From Ferruginibacter sp. (GTDB lineage Bacteria; Bacteroidota; Bacteroidia; Chitinophagales; Chitinophagaceae): a stretch of 64,000 nucleotides of DNA. The stretch is taken from assembly GCA_013141435.1 (NCBI GenBank), contig JABFQZ010000017.1, positions 1 to 64,000 on the forward strand, given 5' to 3'. Of this stretch, positions 36,402 through 45,763 are shown piece by piece. A program made the position numbers and the translations under genes. Each line of letters starts with the position of its first letter. Within the stretch, counting starts at the first letter, position 1. The notes beneath the pieces were generated by a model that saw only the letters and a program-made list of their open reading frames with translations, was not told where the DNA came from and ran no database searches.

Positions 36402-36419
36402 CCTTTTAAAATGTTTAAC

Positions 36420-38306
36420 ATGAAAAAAATTAAGATTTTTTCTTTACTGCTTTATTGCATGAATGTTATTTATGCTCAATCTGTTACTATTAATTATTCG
36501 TCACCAGGGTTTGGTGCTAATTGCAATATTTTTGCTGTACCAATAACTTCACCACCCACTTCACCAATCTTATATCAAGGATTAGAGCACACCACTTCTG
36601 TTGGTTTTCCTTCATACTCTTCAACAGAAAAAGCAATAAAATTACAAGAGAAAGCAATTACTTCTGGCTCTGATGGTTGTACTCAATATGCAATAAAATA
36701 CCCATTTAAAAAAAATTATAATTATAAAATAATGGTGAATTGTAGAAGCATACGAGGTACAGGTTCACTTAGTTTACCTATTATAAAACTAAATCTTAGT
36801 GATGATAATATGGGAATAAATAATTCCACAACATGTAGTGGGCCTTCGCCCTTTGACCATGCTCTTCATTATGCTACTTATGGAGCTTATGCTGTTCCAC
36901 AAACAACTTCATTTGATTTGAGCCCTGCATTAATAAACGGGACATTGTCAAAAAATTATAATTATTTGCTAGTTTTAGCAGCACCAGCTGACCTTGATTG
37001 GAGTACTTATCCAAATATTATTTCATCTATATTTGTTAAAAGTATTGAAATTACCGAAACTCTCCCGGCCCCACCAGCAATTACTTTCACTCTAACTCCA
37101 TCTCCAATTCCTCTTACCTGTGGCTCATCTACCACCCAAATATTTACAGCAAATAATGTAAATAATAGCCCAGGTACTATTACTTACAATTGGATTTTGG
37201 GTGCTGGCAATGGTTGGAATTATTTGGGTAGTGCGGCACCAGCAAGCTTTACAACCACCACCAATACTATTACATTAGACAGTTACAATTCGTATGTATC
37301 TAATGTTCAAGTACAGCCAGTAGTAAATGGTGTAGCACAACCAACTCTAACGGCAGTTACATCATTTTCGTATGTGCCATATTGGAATTACTCGGTAAGT
37401 GGCGATGCAAGTATTTGTAGTGGTACATCAAACCCGTTTGTGGTAAATGGGTTATTGCCAGGTTCCGTAGTTACTTGGGAAATAAATACAAGAATATCGA
37501 GCCCTGGCAATAATGGAGGTACAGTTGTGGTAGGTAACACAACAACATTACCAAACCAAATTACACTTACACAAGTTGGCAATGGTGTTGTGGATTTAGT
37601 AGCGCATGTAACCAACCCATGTTTGCAAACATTTACTTTGCAAAAAAACGATATTTATGTAGGCAATTACTCTACTTCTCCTACTGCAATAAATGGTTAT
37701 ATACTTGCTTGGCCACAGTATGGTTACAATAATGGCCCAATTTATAACGGCATTAATTACAACCCCAGTAATTATGGGCCACCAATGTATTCAGCTAATG
37801 TAGTAGCTGGGTTACAAAATAATATAAGCATTACATCGCCAAGTTTAAATAATGCTACCTGGGCTTTAATTACTGGCAATGTGCAAAATTTATCGTTTTA
37901 TAATGGGGGTAATAATTTTGGATTTACACCAAATGATTTTAACCCTATATTAATGCGGTTATCACAAAGTGGAGGCTGTGGTGTAAATGAATTTGATTTT
38001 TGGTTTTATCCATACCAATATTATCCTCCTTACTATTATAGAATTTCGCCAAACCCTACAAAAGACAATCTTTTGGTGGGTGTAAATGAAGATAAATTGG
38101 CAAAGGAAAAAATTGCCAAATCTATAAACCAAGATATTAAAGAAATACAAATTATAGATAAAATGGGTATTGTACAAACAAAGCAAACTTTTGCAAATGG
38201 TACAAGGTTGCAAAATATAAATGTAGCTAACCTAAAAATAGGTATTTACACAATTAAAATTTATAATGGCAAAGAATGGATTTCGATGCAATTTGTAAAA
38301 CAATAA
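36420..38306 (+). CDS. Secreted surface protein with a T9SS type A sorting domain
   Basis: The ATG at 36420 is preferred to the one at 36411, since it starts the signal peptide MKKIKIFSLLLYCMNVIYAQ. The mature protein (about 608 residues) is rich in Asn, Thr, Ser, Pro and Tyr and looks beta-sandwich throughout; a PKD/Ig-like part with a GATY-like strand occurs around 210-300. It ends in a T9SS type A sorting domain (about 545-628, starting YRISPNPTKDNLLVGVNE). It would be exported to the cell surface or medium. It follows the barrel protein by 18 bases and is probably co-transcribed and under the same XRE control. Confidence 0.85.
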   Translation: MKKIKIFSLLLYCMNVIYAQSVTINYSSPGFGANCNIFAVPITSPPTSPILYQGLEHTTSVGFPSYSSTEKAIKLQEKAITSGSDGCTQYAIKYPFKKNYNYKIMVNCRSIRGTGSLSLPIIKLNLSDDNMGINNSTTCSGPSPFDHALHYATYGAYAVPQTTSFDLSPALINGTLSKNYNYLLVLAAPADLDWSTYPNIISSIFVKSIEITETLPAPPAITFTLTPSPIPLTCGSSTTQIFTANNVNNSPGTITYNWILGAGNGWNYLGSAAPASFTTTTNTITLDSYNSYVSNVQVQPVVNGVAQPTLTAVTSFSYVPYWNYSVSGDASICSGTSNPFVVNGLLPGSVVTWEINTRISSPGNNGGTVVVGNTTTLPNQITLTQVGNGVVDLVAHVTNPCLQTFTLQKNDIYVGNYSTSPTAINGYILAWPQYGYNNGPIYNGINYNPSNYGPPMYSANVVAGLQNNISITSPSLNNATWALITGNVQNLSFYNGGNNFGFTPNDFNPILMRLSQSGGCGVNEFDFWFYPYQYYPPYYYRISPNPTKDNLLVGVNEDKLAKEKIAKSINQDIKEIQIIDKMGIVQTKQTFANGTRLQNINVANLKIGIYTIKIYNGKEWISMQFVKQ

Positions 38307-38324
38307 TAAAAAAGTAAATTGAAA

Positions 38325-38370
38325 TTTTAAACAAAACAAGGCAGCAAAAGTTGCCTTGTTTTGTTTAAAA
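38325..38370. terminator. Bidirectional terminator with perfect 19-bp arms
   Basis: The 19-base arms at 38325-38343 and 38352-38370 are exact reverse complements (core AAACAAAACAAGGCA) around an 8-base loop. AT-rich ends give a T-run in both directions. It separates two convergent genes, the T9SS protein and the nucleotidyltransferase. Confidence 0.85.
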
Positions 38371-38417
38371 CATATATTAGTTTGCAATACTTTTTATAAG
38401 CTAGTTTCTTATCTTTT

Positions 38418-39125
38418 TTACAAAAAAAGATTTTCGGCTATGGCTTTGCTTTCTGGTTTTCCTACATCTATTAATTTACCGTTGCTATGATCAAATGCCA
38501 TAATGGTATGTGTTGTGGATAGGCGCAAATACAAATCTACCATCGAAAATTTACCTTCTTCAATAATTAACGAAAATATTTTTGGCGATATTAAATGAAT
38601 GCCACTAAATGCTTTTTTTGTGCCAAATTTGCCTTTTTGCTCACCTGTTTTTTCGTTTAGCCAACCACACAAAATATTATTTTCATCAAATAAAAAATAC
38701 CTACTTGTGCCTCTGTTGGTTACTGCTAAAGTTGCTAATGGATTGTGTTTTGTGTGGTTGGCAAGCATGTTTTCAATATTCAAATCGGTAAGCATATCTG
38801 CATTCATTAATACAAAAGGCTCATTGCTATCTTTAAAAAAATGGGCTGATTTTTTTAATCCACCTCCAGTTTCTAAAACCTCATTTGTTTCGTCGCTTAT
38901 AATTACATTACTACCCCAGCCATTATTATTTTTTATTTCTTCAATAATTTGATTGGCAAAATGGTGCACATTTACAATTACATTATCAAACCCATAATTT
39001 TGTAGGTATTCGATATTTCTTTGCAACAATGTTTTTCCATTTATAGGAAATAATGCTTTGGGTTGTTTTTCGGTAAAAGGTTTTAGCCTAGTGCCAAGGC
39101 CAGCGGCAAGTATCATTGCTTTCAT
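38418..39125 (-). CDS. murU: MurU-like sugar-1-phosphate nucleotidyltransferase
   Basis: The 235-residue protein starts with the nucleotide-binding signature LAAGLGTRLKPFTEKQPKAL (residues 7-26) and has the VNVHHF, MNADML and ISPKIF segments of the sugar-nucleotidyltransferase fold. The short length, without a left-handed helix domain, fits MurU, which makes UDP-MurNAc from MurNAc-1-phosphate in cell-wall recycling, rather than longer GlmU- or RmlA-type enzymes. The kinase-like gene upstream on the same strand (109 bases away) encodes an AmgK-like partner, which supports this reading. A GDP-mannose-type specificity cannot be excluded. Confidence 0.78.
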   Translation of the reverse strand: MKAMILAAGLGTRLKPFTEKQPKALFPINGKTLLQRNIEYLQNYGFDNVIVNVHHFANQIIEEIKNNNGWGSNVIISDETNEVLETGGGLKKSAHFFKDSNEPFVLMNADMLTDLNIENMLANHTKHNPLATLAVTNRGTSRYFLFDENNILCGWLNEKTGEQKGKFGTKKAFSGIHLISPKIFSLIIEEGKFSMVDLYLRLSTTHTIMAFDHSNGKLIDVGKPESKAIAENLFL

Positions 39126-39234
39126 TAGTACATGTTTATGGTGGTTATTACTGTCTTAAATTGAAATTATTAACCATAAATATTTTAGTTTGTTCCAGAA
39201 TTTTGTTATGGCAATTTCATAAAAGATTGATGTT

Positions 39235-40677
39235 TTAATCAGCAAAATTTTGCTCTAAATGTTTTACTACAGTTTTTACACTATATTTATTTTTTAAATG
39301 CCTTGCTAGTGCATCTGCTGCAAATACGCTCCTATGGCGACCTCCAGTGCAACCGAAATTAACTTCGAGCAAGCTAAAATTTCTATTTATATAATCTTCT
39401 ACCGAAATATCTACTGTGCTAAAAACTCCTGCCAAAAATTCGTCCATTCTTGTTTTTTCATTCAAAAAATCTTGCACTGGTTTATCTCTGCCAGTTTCGG
39501 TTTTATGTTGTTCTATTCTGCCAGGGTTTAAAATTCCTCTACAATCAAATACAAAGCCACCGCCATTATCGCCTACATTTTTTGGATAACTTGTTTTTAA
39601 AAATGAAAAGCTTTTTATTTGTACTACCAATGCTGTATCTTCAGTTGCTTTTACTGGCTCAAAACGATGTATTATTTCATCTTCTACAATTAATGTTAAT
39701 ACTCTTTCAAATTCGGGAACACTAATGCCAACTGTATTGTTGTTTAAAAACCATTTTAAATTTCGCAGTGCTAATGGTATGCTAGTAAGAAAATGTGCTT
39801 TTCTTTCAAACAAACCTCTAAAACCATAAGCACCTAAAACTTGTAGCAAGCGTATTAGTACATATCCATTATACTGGCTTATAAACCTTGCCCTGTCTAT
39901 TGTTTGCCCCAACTCGGCTTCGGCACAATCAATATAATATTGTACCAATTCATTTTTCCAATCATCTTTTAAATCGGCTTTTGCTTGCCAAAGTAAAGAT
40001 GCTACATCGTATTGCAAAGCACCATGCATGCCACCTTGATAATCTATAAAAAACGGTTCGGAATTTTTTATCATTACATTTCTGCTCTGAAAATCTCTAA
40101 ATAAAAAGTATTTAAAATCTGTGTGGTTTAAATAAGTGCTTAAAGCATCTAAATCATCGCCAAGCTTTTCTTTATCGTATGGCATTTTTAAAGTGTCTAA
40201 AAAATAATATTTAAAGTATAAAAAATCGCTCAGTATAGCTTGTTTGCCAAACTCTTTGCTGGTAATACATTTTTTATAATCTAAATTTTTATCGCCATTT
40301 ATTTGAAGATGTGCTAAAGCTTTCAGCGATTTTTTATACAACTTTTTTGTATCTTCATTTGCTCCATTTTTTTCTAAAGTGTCTAATAAAGATGTGTTTC
40401 CAAAATCTTCTTGTATATAAATATTTTTTTCGTTGTTTGTAATAAAAATAGCAGGCACAGGTGCGCCAATATTTTTAAAATGATTTGTAAAATAAAAAAA
40501 GGTTTCGTTTTCTTTTAAATTATTGCTATATGTAGCTATATAACTTTTATTGGTTTTTGTAATTAACCTATAGTAAACTCTATCGCCTCCGCTTTGTGGC
40601 AGTTTTATAATTTCTACAATAGTATCGTTGCTGTATTGCTCAAAAAGCTGCTCAATTTGTTCGTTTGCTAGGTTCAT
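39235..40677 (-). CDS. AmgK-like sugar kinase fused to a RapZ C-terminal domain
   Basis: The first 340 residues form an aminoglycoside-phosphotransferase-like kinase: a catalytic loop FRDFQSRNVM (R194, D195, N200) and the metal-binding D in FIDYQGG. AmgK phosphorylates MurNAc/GlcNAc at the anomeric position for MurU. The last 130 residues (351-480) match the RapZ C-terminal domain, with FDCRGILNPG and the signature FGCTGGRHRSV (441-451). RapZ in enterobacteria senses GlcN6P, and its N-terminal P-loop domain is absent here. The fusion thus joins an amino-sugar kinase to a possible amino-sugar sensor. There is no frameshift between the parts. Confidence 0.85.
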   Translation of the reverse strand: MNLANEQIEQLFEQYSNDTIVEIIKLPQSGGDRVYYRLITKTNKSYIATYSNNLKENETFFYFTNHFKNIGAPVPAIFITNNEKNIYIQEDFGNTSLLDTLEKNGANEDTKKLYKKSLKALAHLQINGDKNLDYKKCITSKEFGKQAILSDFLYFKYYFLDTLKMPYDKEKLGDDLDALSTYLNHTDFKYFLFRDFQSRNVMIKNSEPFFIDYQGGMHGALQYDVASLLWQAKADLKDDWKNELVQYYIDCAEAELGQTIDRARFISQYNGYVLIRLLQVLGAYGFRGLFERKAHFLTSIPLALRNLKWFLNNNTVGISVPEFERVLTLIVEDEIIHRFEPVKATEDTALVVQIKSFSFLKTSYPKNVGDNGGGFVFDCRGILNPGRIEQHKTETGRDKPVQDFLNEKTRMDEFLAGVFSTVDISVEDYINRNFSLLEVNFGCTGGRHRSVFAADALARHLKNKYSVKTVVKHLEQNFAD

Positions 40678-40898
40678 TTTCTATTTATATGAGCAGTAAA
40701 AATAGCCAAAAATAATTACTTGTATTTGCAAAAAATATATAGAAGATTTTATTTTGAGAATTAATTATCTATAAAACTATACTGCCATTTATCTATTTTC
40801 ATCTTGTACACTTGGTAGCGTTATATAATAATGCAAAAACTGTTATTGAATTTTTTTTAATGTATGCTGAAAATGGTTGTAAATAAAAGAATAAATTA

Positions 40899-43274
40899 TT
40901 AGTTTAGTAATTTTTCTATCCAAATTAATTTGCCCGTAATTGTCATTCCTTCTACTACAATTTTAAAACTTTTTGTGCGGTTATTATTGAAAAAGCTTAT
41001 AGGTATTTGAGGGTTTATATTATTCACAAAAATTTGTGGTCGCCAATCAAGTGTAACTCTATTGTCATTTTCTAAGCCATTTGTAGTTACCGAATAATTG
41101 GGAGCATAAAATTCTTTTGCAACAGAGTAGCCATTATACATTTTAAGGTTAGCCGATAAAGAAAAATTTGTATAATCCTCAGCCTTTTTAGTGTAAATAG
41201 AAATAGCACCACCAGGAGCATTGCCATCTGCTCCTACAAAAGATGAATACACCTTTACTAATGCTATTTGGTGTGCAGGTATGTTCGATATTAATGAACC
41301 ATCAGTTTCCATTTCATCTAAATAAATTATCATTTTTGGATTTCCAAGTGAGCTTGCAGTAGGCATTTGTCTATAATGTAATACATATTCCATATCCTCT
41401 GATATTTGCACACTTAACCCTGGTACTTTAAATTGCAGGTATTCAAAAATATTGCCGTATGTAGTAGCATCATCTGTATTTATAAGGTCTAATATTTTAG
41501 CAGCTTCTCCTCCAAATACACCACTAGTGTATTTTTCTTCAATAGTTTCTATTATCGATTTTTTCTTAGCTAATACTTTTACTTCGGCTAACAGGGCTCC
41601 TATTTTTTTTTGAGTTGAATAATTTTCTTCTTCCATTTTAGAAGAAACTGTAGTAGTAATATTTTTATTAAAAAAAACATTTTTAGGTAAAGCTATGCCT
41701 GCAAATAATGTATCGGCATCTAAAAAAATATCTATATCTCTACTATTTCTACCGCTGGGATCCATAAACAAAAGCCTATTTTTATTGGTTATATAAAGAG
41801 AATCTAATTTAAAGTTTCCAGCTTTATCTGTTTGCAAAAAATGGGTGCTTCGTTTATTTTTTTGAGTTAAAGAGTTTATCATTAGAAGCAAAGATTTGTT
41901 TGCAAAAGTTTTGTTTCGCCCTTGTAAATAGGCTTTTCCATTTAAAGTAATAAATGCTTTGTTAGCACTTTCAATTTTTGGCTGATTTGCAATTTCGGCC
42001 CAAGTAAACCTACGCCAGCCATTTACCATCATTAAAACATCTAAGGCGTTTTTTACAGAATCTTCATCGGACGATAAATACCAAGAAGCATTATGTACAT
42101 ATCCTCTTAAGTCAGAAGTTAGCAACAGCGACGAAATAATATTGTTTTCGTTTGTACTATTTTTATTAAAATCATTATCTGTTACCGAAACCGAAATCTG
42201 ACCTTGTATTGTATCTTTTAATGAAATAAATATTTTGTTTTTTGCACCAGCATTAAAATCTAATGTGTCTGTTTTTATATCAGCAATTACCTTGTATTCG
42301 TTATTATTTATAAAACAAAGGCGCTCGGCAAGTGGCATATTGTTTTTATTAAATACTGTTATTTGCATAATGCCCGATGGCAAGTTCTTTGTTTTTATAA
42401 TACCATTTAGCGATTCTTTTTTTTGCAAAAATTCTTTTTTAAAAACAACATGGTGTTGCATTTGGCCTACCATATATGCAGCAGCAAATGTAGTATCGTT
42501 GGGCTTTTGCAATATTTCAAAAAAACTTCCATCGGGGTGTGCAATAATAGAAAGCGCAATACCTTTGGATAACACTTCGGGCAAATAATATTTATTTTCT
42601 TTATTTTTAAGTTTGATATAATATTTTTCGCCTATGGTTGGTTCTATTTCAAAAGTACCCATACCATTGTGTTGGCTTGCAATGGTTGTTATTGCTGTAT
42701 TTTTACTGTCAAATAATTCCCCCTCAATATTTATTGGCATTCCGTTTTTGTCATTTGCTTTAAATGCAATGGTTGATGATAAACCGTTTACTAAATTTCC
42801 GCCTTCGGCAAAAAAAGCTAACTGCACCGTATCGTTGCTTGCTGGTATTTGCTTAGGTGTGCGCCCTTGTACAAATATTTTTTGATAAAAAAAATAATCG
42901 TTGTTTTGTGCCATCATACCTGCCGAAAACGAACGTAGTGTATAATAGCCAGTAGTAAGCGTATCGGGCAAACTTACACTGCCCGTAGTCGAACTAAAAA
43001 ATACTGGAAACGCATATTTATTGATTACTTGTGTACCATTTAGTAGCTCTACATACATAGTAGTGTTTTTTGTGTCGGGCAAAAAATTGGAGTTTAAATA
43101 TGCAGTAAAAAAAGCTGTTTGCCCAGCCATATAGTTTTCTCTATCGGTGTGCAAATATATTTTTTGTATGGGCTGTTTTTCGCCCAATTGGTTTAGCAAA
43201 ACTATTGGCTGTTGGGCATGTAATAAATTGCTCCAAAGTATTACGAATGCAAATAAAAAAGACTTAAACGTCAT
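40899..43274 (-). CDS. Large secreted protein with MG2-like and TonB-plug-like regions
   Basis: The 791-residue protein has a signal peptide (about 1-20, ending LLHAQQ), then a macroglobulin MG2-like opening (KIYLHTDRENYMAGQTAFF, about residues 39-57) that recurs in a large Bacteroidota family of envelope proteins, several further beta domains, and a C-terminal plug-like part (about 610-690, with IYLDEMETDGSLISNIPAHQ and VKVYSSFVGADGNAPGG). The protein has no beta-barrel and is therefore not a full TonB receptor. Function in this family is poorly known; roles in outer-membrane assembly or nutrient capture are guesses. It follows the O-antigen ligase-like gene by 39 bases. Confidence 0.8.
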   Translation of the reverse strand: MTFKSFLFAFVILWSNLLHAQQPIVLLNQLGEKQPIQKIYLHTDRENYMAGQTAFFTAYLNSNFLPDTKNTTMYVELLNGTQVINKYAFPVFFSSTTGSVSLPDTLTTGYYTLRSFSAGMMAQNNDYFFYQKIFVQGRTPKQIPASNDTVQLAFFAEGGNLVNGLSSTIAFKANDKNGMPINIEGELFDSKNTAITTIASQHNGMGTFEIEPTIGEKYYIKLKNKENKYYLPEVLSKGIALSIIAHPDGSFFEILQKPNDTTFAAAYMVGQMQHHVVFKKEFLQKKESLNGIIKTKNLPSGIMQITVFNKNNMPLAERLCFINNNEYKVIADIKTDTLDFNAGAKNKIFISLKDTIQGQISVSVTDNDFNKNSTNENNIISSLLLTSDLRGYVHNASWYLSSDEDSVKNALDVLMMVNGWRRFTWAEIANQPKIESANKAFITLNGKAYLQGRNKTFANKSLLLMINSLTQKNKRSTHFLQTDKAGNFKLDSLYITNKNRLLFMDPSGRNSRDIDIFLDADTLFAGIALPKNVFFNKNITTTVSSKMEEENYSTQKKIGALLAEVKVLAKKKSIIETIEEKYTSGVFGGEAAKILDLINTDDATTYGNIFEYLQFKVPGLSVQISEDMEYVLHYRQMPTASSLGNPKMIIYLDEMETDGSLISNIPAHQIALVKVYSSFVGADGNAPGGAISIYTKKAEDYTNFSLSANLKMYNGYSVAKEFYAPNYSVTTNGLENDNRVTLDWRPQIFVNNINPQIPISFFNNNRTKSFKIVVEGMTITGKLIWIEKLLN

Positions 43275-43313
43275 AGGTGTTTGTTTGTATTAAAAGTACG
43301 AAAATGTTTTTAG

Positions 43314-45014
43314 TTACTTGTTAATTTTAGTTAAAATACCTTTTGCAGTTTCCTTAATATTATCTGCTATTGAAGACGGTATTTTTATTTTCATTTTGGT
43401 TATAGATTTTGCCCAGTATATTGTATTCAATGTATCTTTTTGTGCTACATAAAAATCCAATAATTTTTTTCTAGTAATAAGTCTATTGGGCACCATATTT
43501 ATTGCTATCTTATATTCTTTTTCGGCTTGAGCAACATTGCCCAATTCGTTTTCAATATCTGCCGAAAGTTTATATACTTCGTTGCTGTTGTAAAATTGCT
43601 TTGTTTTTGTAATTACATTTTTAGCTTTAAGTAAATTGTTGGTGTAATACAATGCTTGTGCATGGGCTAAAAGTGTACCTCCGTCTTTATACTGTGCATT
43701 GTATATATCGTTATAAACAGCTACAGATTTTGTTTTAAAGCCTGCTCTATTTAAATCGGATGCTTCGTTGCTTTTAAAATTATATTGCATAGCAAAATAG
43801 AAGTGTACACACAAAAACAAGGAGAATAGTACAGCAACAAAATTAATTATTTTATTTTTTTGTAAAGAAAAAGTAAAGGCTATGCTTGTTTTGATGGCAT
43901 AATTATTTACTATTGCAAAACATAAAATAGCCATAAATATTATTGGAAACCTTTGCAAAGAGTACGAAAACATTGCACCAATGGCAATGCAAATAAGCGA
44001 AGCAATGGCTGCATAAACTAAATGCTTATTTTTTTCGTTTACAAGCATATTTTTTATTTGGCGTGCAACTAAAAAACCAAAGGCAATTAAAAATAATAAG
44101 CCAACTATACCATTTTCTACTACAATTTGGAAAAAATCGTTGAATGCAAAGTATGTATTATCTGCTAGCAAAGCTTCTTTGCTATTTATATTATTTACCG
44201 AAAAATATGCTGCTTGTGCAGTATTATATTCTACTTTGTAATTACCATGCCCTATACCAAGCAGCCAATTATTTTGTAGCATTGTTGCCGATACTTTGTA
44301 TATAAGCAACCTACCATTTGATGAATTTTGTTTGTAAAAAAATAGTAATGAAAATATTGCCAATAACAATGGAGTAATTGAATAAACAATATATTTTTTT
44401 GTACTGGCATTTTGCAAATTTTGATAAGCCAAGTAAACTATTGCAAAAATAAAACCAAGCCAACCAGCCCTACCATTTGTAAAACCCAACATAATAGTAG
44501 CCGCTACTATTATAGTTACATACAATAATTTAAGTGTAGGCTTTACTGTTTTTTTAACCTTAAAAAATAAAGGGATTACAAATGCCAATTGGCTTGCAAG
44601 CAAAATGCCAAAAATACTACTATTGGGTAAATATATATTAGCAAAAGCATTTTTAGTTATAAAATAATGATATAACGCAAATGCAATGCTAATACCTAGC
44701 GAAGTAGTAAATATGTAAAGCAATATTTTTACATTCACTTCATTTGTATTATTGGCAAAAAATGACTTTGCCCCAAAATACAACGCAATAATAAAAAGCA
44801 AAAAATCTATTGATGTATAATTGAATTGCCGTAGTAAAATACTTTTGCAAATAATGTAGAAAATAAAAAGAACGAATACAATTTCTGCCTGTGTAAATGA
44901 TATTATTGCTTTTGTTTGCACAAACCAAATTGCTAATAATGCAGCAATAATTAAAAAGAGCAATGGCTCTAAGTAAATAATATTTTGTGTTGGAGTGTAA
45001 TTAAAATAACCCAC
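43314..45014 (-). CDS. O-antigen ligase-like membrane protein with C-terminal TPRs
   Basis: The 566-residue protein has about ten to twelve membrane segments (residues 1-420) and a long periplasmic loop holding the LLGIGHGNYKVEY region, the mark of the Wzy_C/WaaL ligase-polymerase family, which transfers or polymerises glycan chains on undecaprenyl lipid. The last 130 residues are TPR-like (KAGFKTKSVAVYNDIY, AEKEYKIAINMVPN). The start shown is GTG at 45014. The frame stays open for about 14 more codons upstream and encodes a hydrophobic stretch (IPQLLFCLVSVATLV) without an ATG, so a rare start further up is possible. Substrate unknown. Confidence 0.82.
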   Translation of the reverse strand: MGYFNYTPTQNIIYLEPLLFLIIAALLAIWFVQTKAIISFTQAEIVFVLFIFYIICKSILLRQFNYTSIDFLLFIIALYFGAKSFFANNTNEVNVKILLYIFTTSLGISIAFALYHYFITKNAFANIYLPNSSIFGILLASQLAFVIPLFFKVKKTVKPTLKLLYVTIIVAATIMLGFTNGRAGWLGFIFAIVYLAYQNLQNASTKKYIVYSITPLLLAIFSLLFFYKQNSSNGRLLIYKVSATMLQNNWLLGIGHGNYKVEYNTAQAAYFSVNNINSKEALLADNTYFAFNDFFQIVVENGIVGLLFLIAFGFLVARQIKNMLVNEKNKHLVYAAIASLICIAIGAMFSYSLQRFPIIFMAILCFAIVNNYAIKTSIAFTFSLQKNKIINFVAVLFSLFLCVHFYFAMQYNFKSNEASDLNRAGFKTKSVAVYNDIYNAQYKDGGTLLAHAQALYYTNNLLKAKNVITKTKQFYNSNEVYKLSADIENELGNVAQAEKEYKIAINMVPNRLITRKKLLDFYVAQKDTLNTIYWAKSITKMKIKIPSSIADNIKETAKGILTKINK

Positions 45015-45192
45015 AAGTGTGGCTACACTTACTAAGCAAAATAGGAGTTGGGGTATTTTTTTAATATTGATATACTTTTATGATGATACGGTTGAGATTT
45101 GACAGTATTTTGTAGATAGCTTAGTAATTTTTATGCGCTTGTATTTTTTAAATAACGCCTCGTGTACAATAAAACTTTCAAACTTTTAAATA

Positions 45193-45222
45193 GCCAAGGC
45201 TTGGTATTTTACCAGCCGACCA
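45193..45222 (-). repeat. REP-like palindrome, left-most copy
   Basis: On the minus strand this reads GTCGGCTGGT, an AAAAT centre, then ACCAAGCCTTGGC. It is a diverged copy of the palindromes at 45811-46294 and lies 26 bases beyond the end of the RAYT gene, so the transposase gene has REPs on both sides. Confidence 0.75.
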
Positions 45223-45247
45223 AACAGTTATTTTACCGATATAAACC

Positions 45248-45763
45248 TTAACCAAGGTAATGCTCAATAAATCCAAAATTATCTATACCCTTTTCATAAA
45301 ATAATGCAGATGAAAAATAGTACTCTTCTGGCAAATTGCAAATGCCAGCTTTTACAGGGTTGCAATGTATATAATTTAATTTTTGTTTAAATACTGCTGA
45401 AGTAAACAGCTCAATATTTAACGAATTTCTTTGCCAAAAATTATATTTCCTGTCTATCGTATTTACTTCATATTCTGCTAATTTATTATCATTTTCCAAT
45501 TGTTTTTTAAATACTTTAGAAGTGTGCTTTATAAAGCTATTTTGAATTTTTTGTATACTATTACAACCTTTTGATTGCCATATTATGTGCAAATGGTTGC
45601 TCATAATTACAAAACCATTTACCGTTACTTTTTCTTCTTTTACAAGAAACTTAAGTGCATTTACAATAATATTTTTATAAGTATCTTCCTTTAATAAATG
45701 CTTCCATTGCTGTATAGTTGCAGTAAAAAATTGTGGCCACTCTTGTGCATATTGTTGTTTCAT
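45248..45763 (-). CDS. REP-associated tyrosine transposase (RAYT, Y1/HUH type)
   Basis: The 171-residue protein has the HUH motif H57-L58-H59 in IMSNHLHIIWQ and the catalytic Tyr131 in KLNYIHCNPVKAG, the two marks of the IS200/IS605-related RAYT family. These single-strand nucleases act on REP palindromes and are usually present as one domesticated copy. The length is slightly short, but both active-site elements are present, so it is probably functional. Palindromes of one type flank it (45193-45222 and 45811-46294), fitting a REP-RAYT unit. An ordinary IS200-like transposase is less likely, because no IS ends are seen. Confidence 0.88.
   Translation of the reverse strand: MKQQYAQEWPQFFTATIQQWKHLLKEDTYKNIIVNALKFLVKEEKVTVNGFVIMSNHLHIIWQSKGCNSIQKIQNSFIKHTSKVFKKQLENDNKLAEYEVNTIDRKYNFWQRNSLNIELFTSAVFKQKLNYIHCNPVKAGICNLPEEYYFSSALFYEKGIDNFGFIEHYLG

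Noticed and set aside
40899-43274. Full TonB-dependent receptor
   Set aside because: Only a plug-like stretch is seen near the C-terminus and there is no beta-barrel after it; the length and MG2-like start fit another family.
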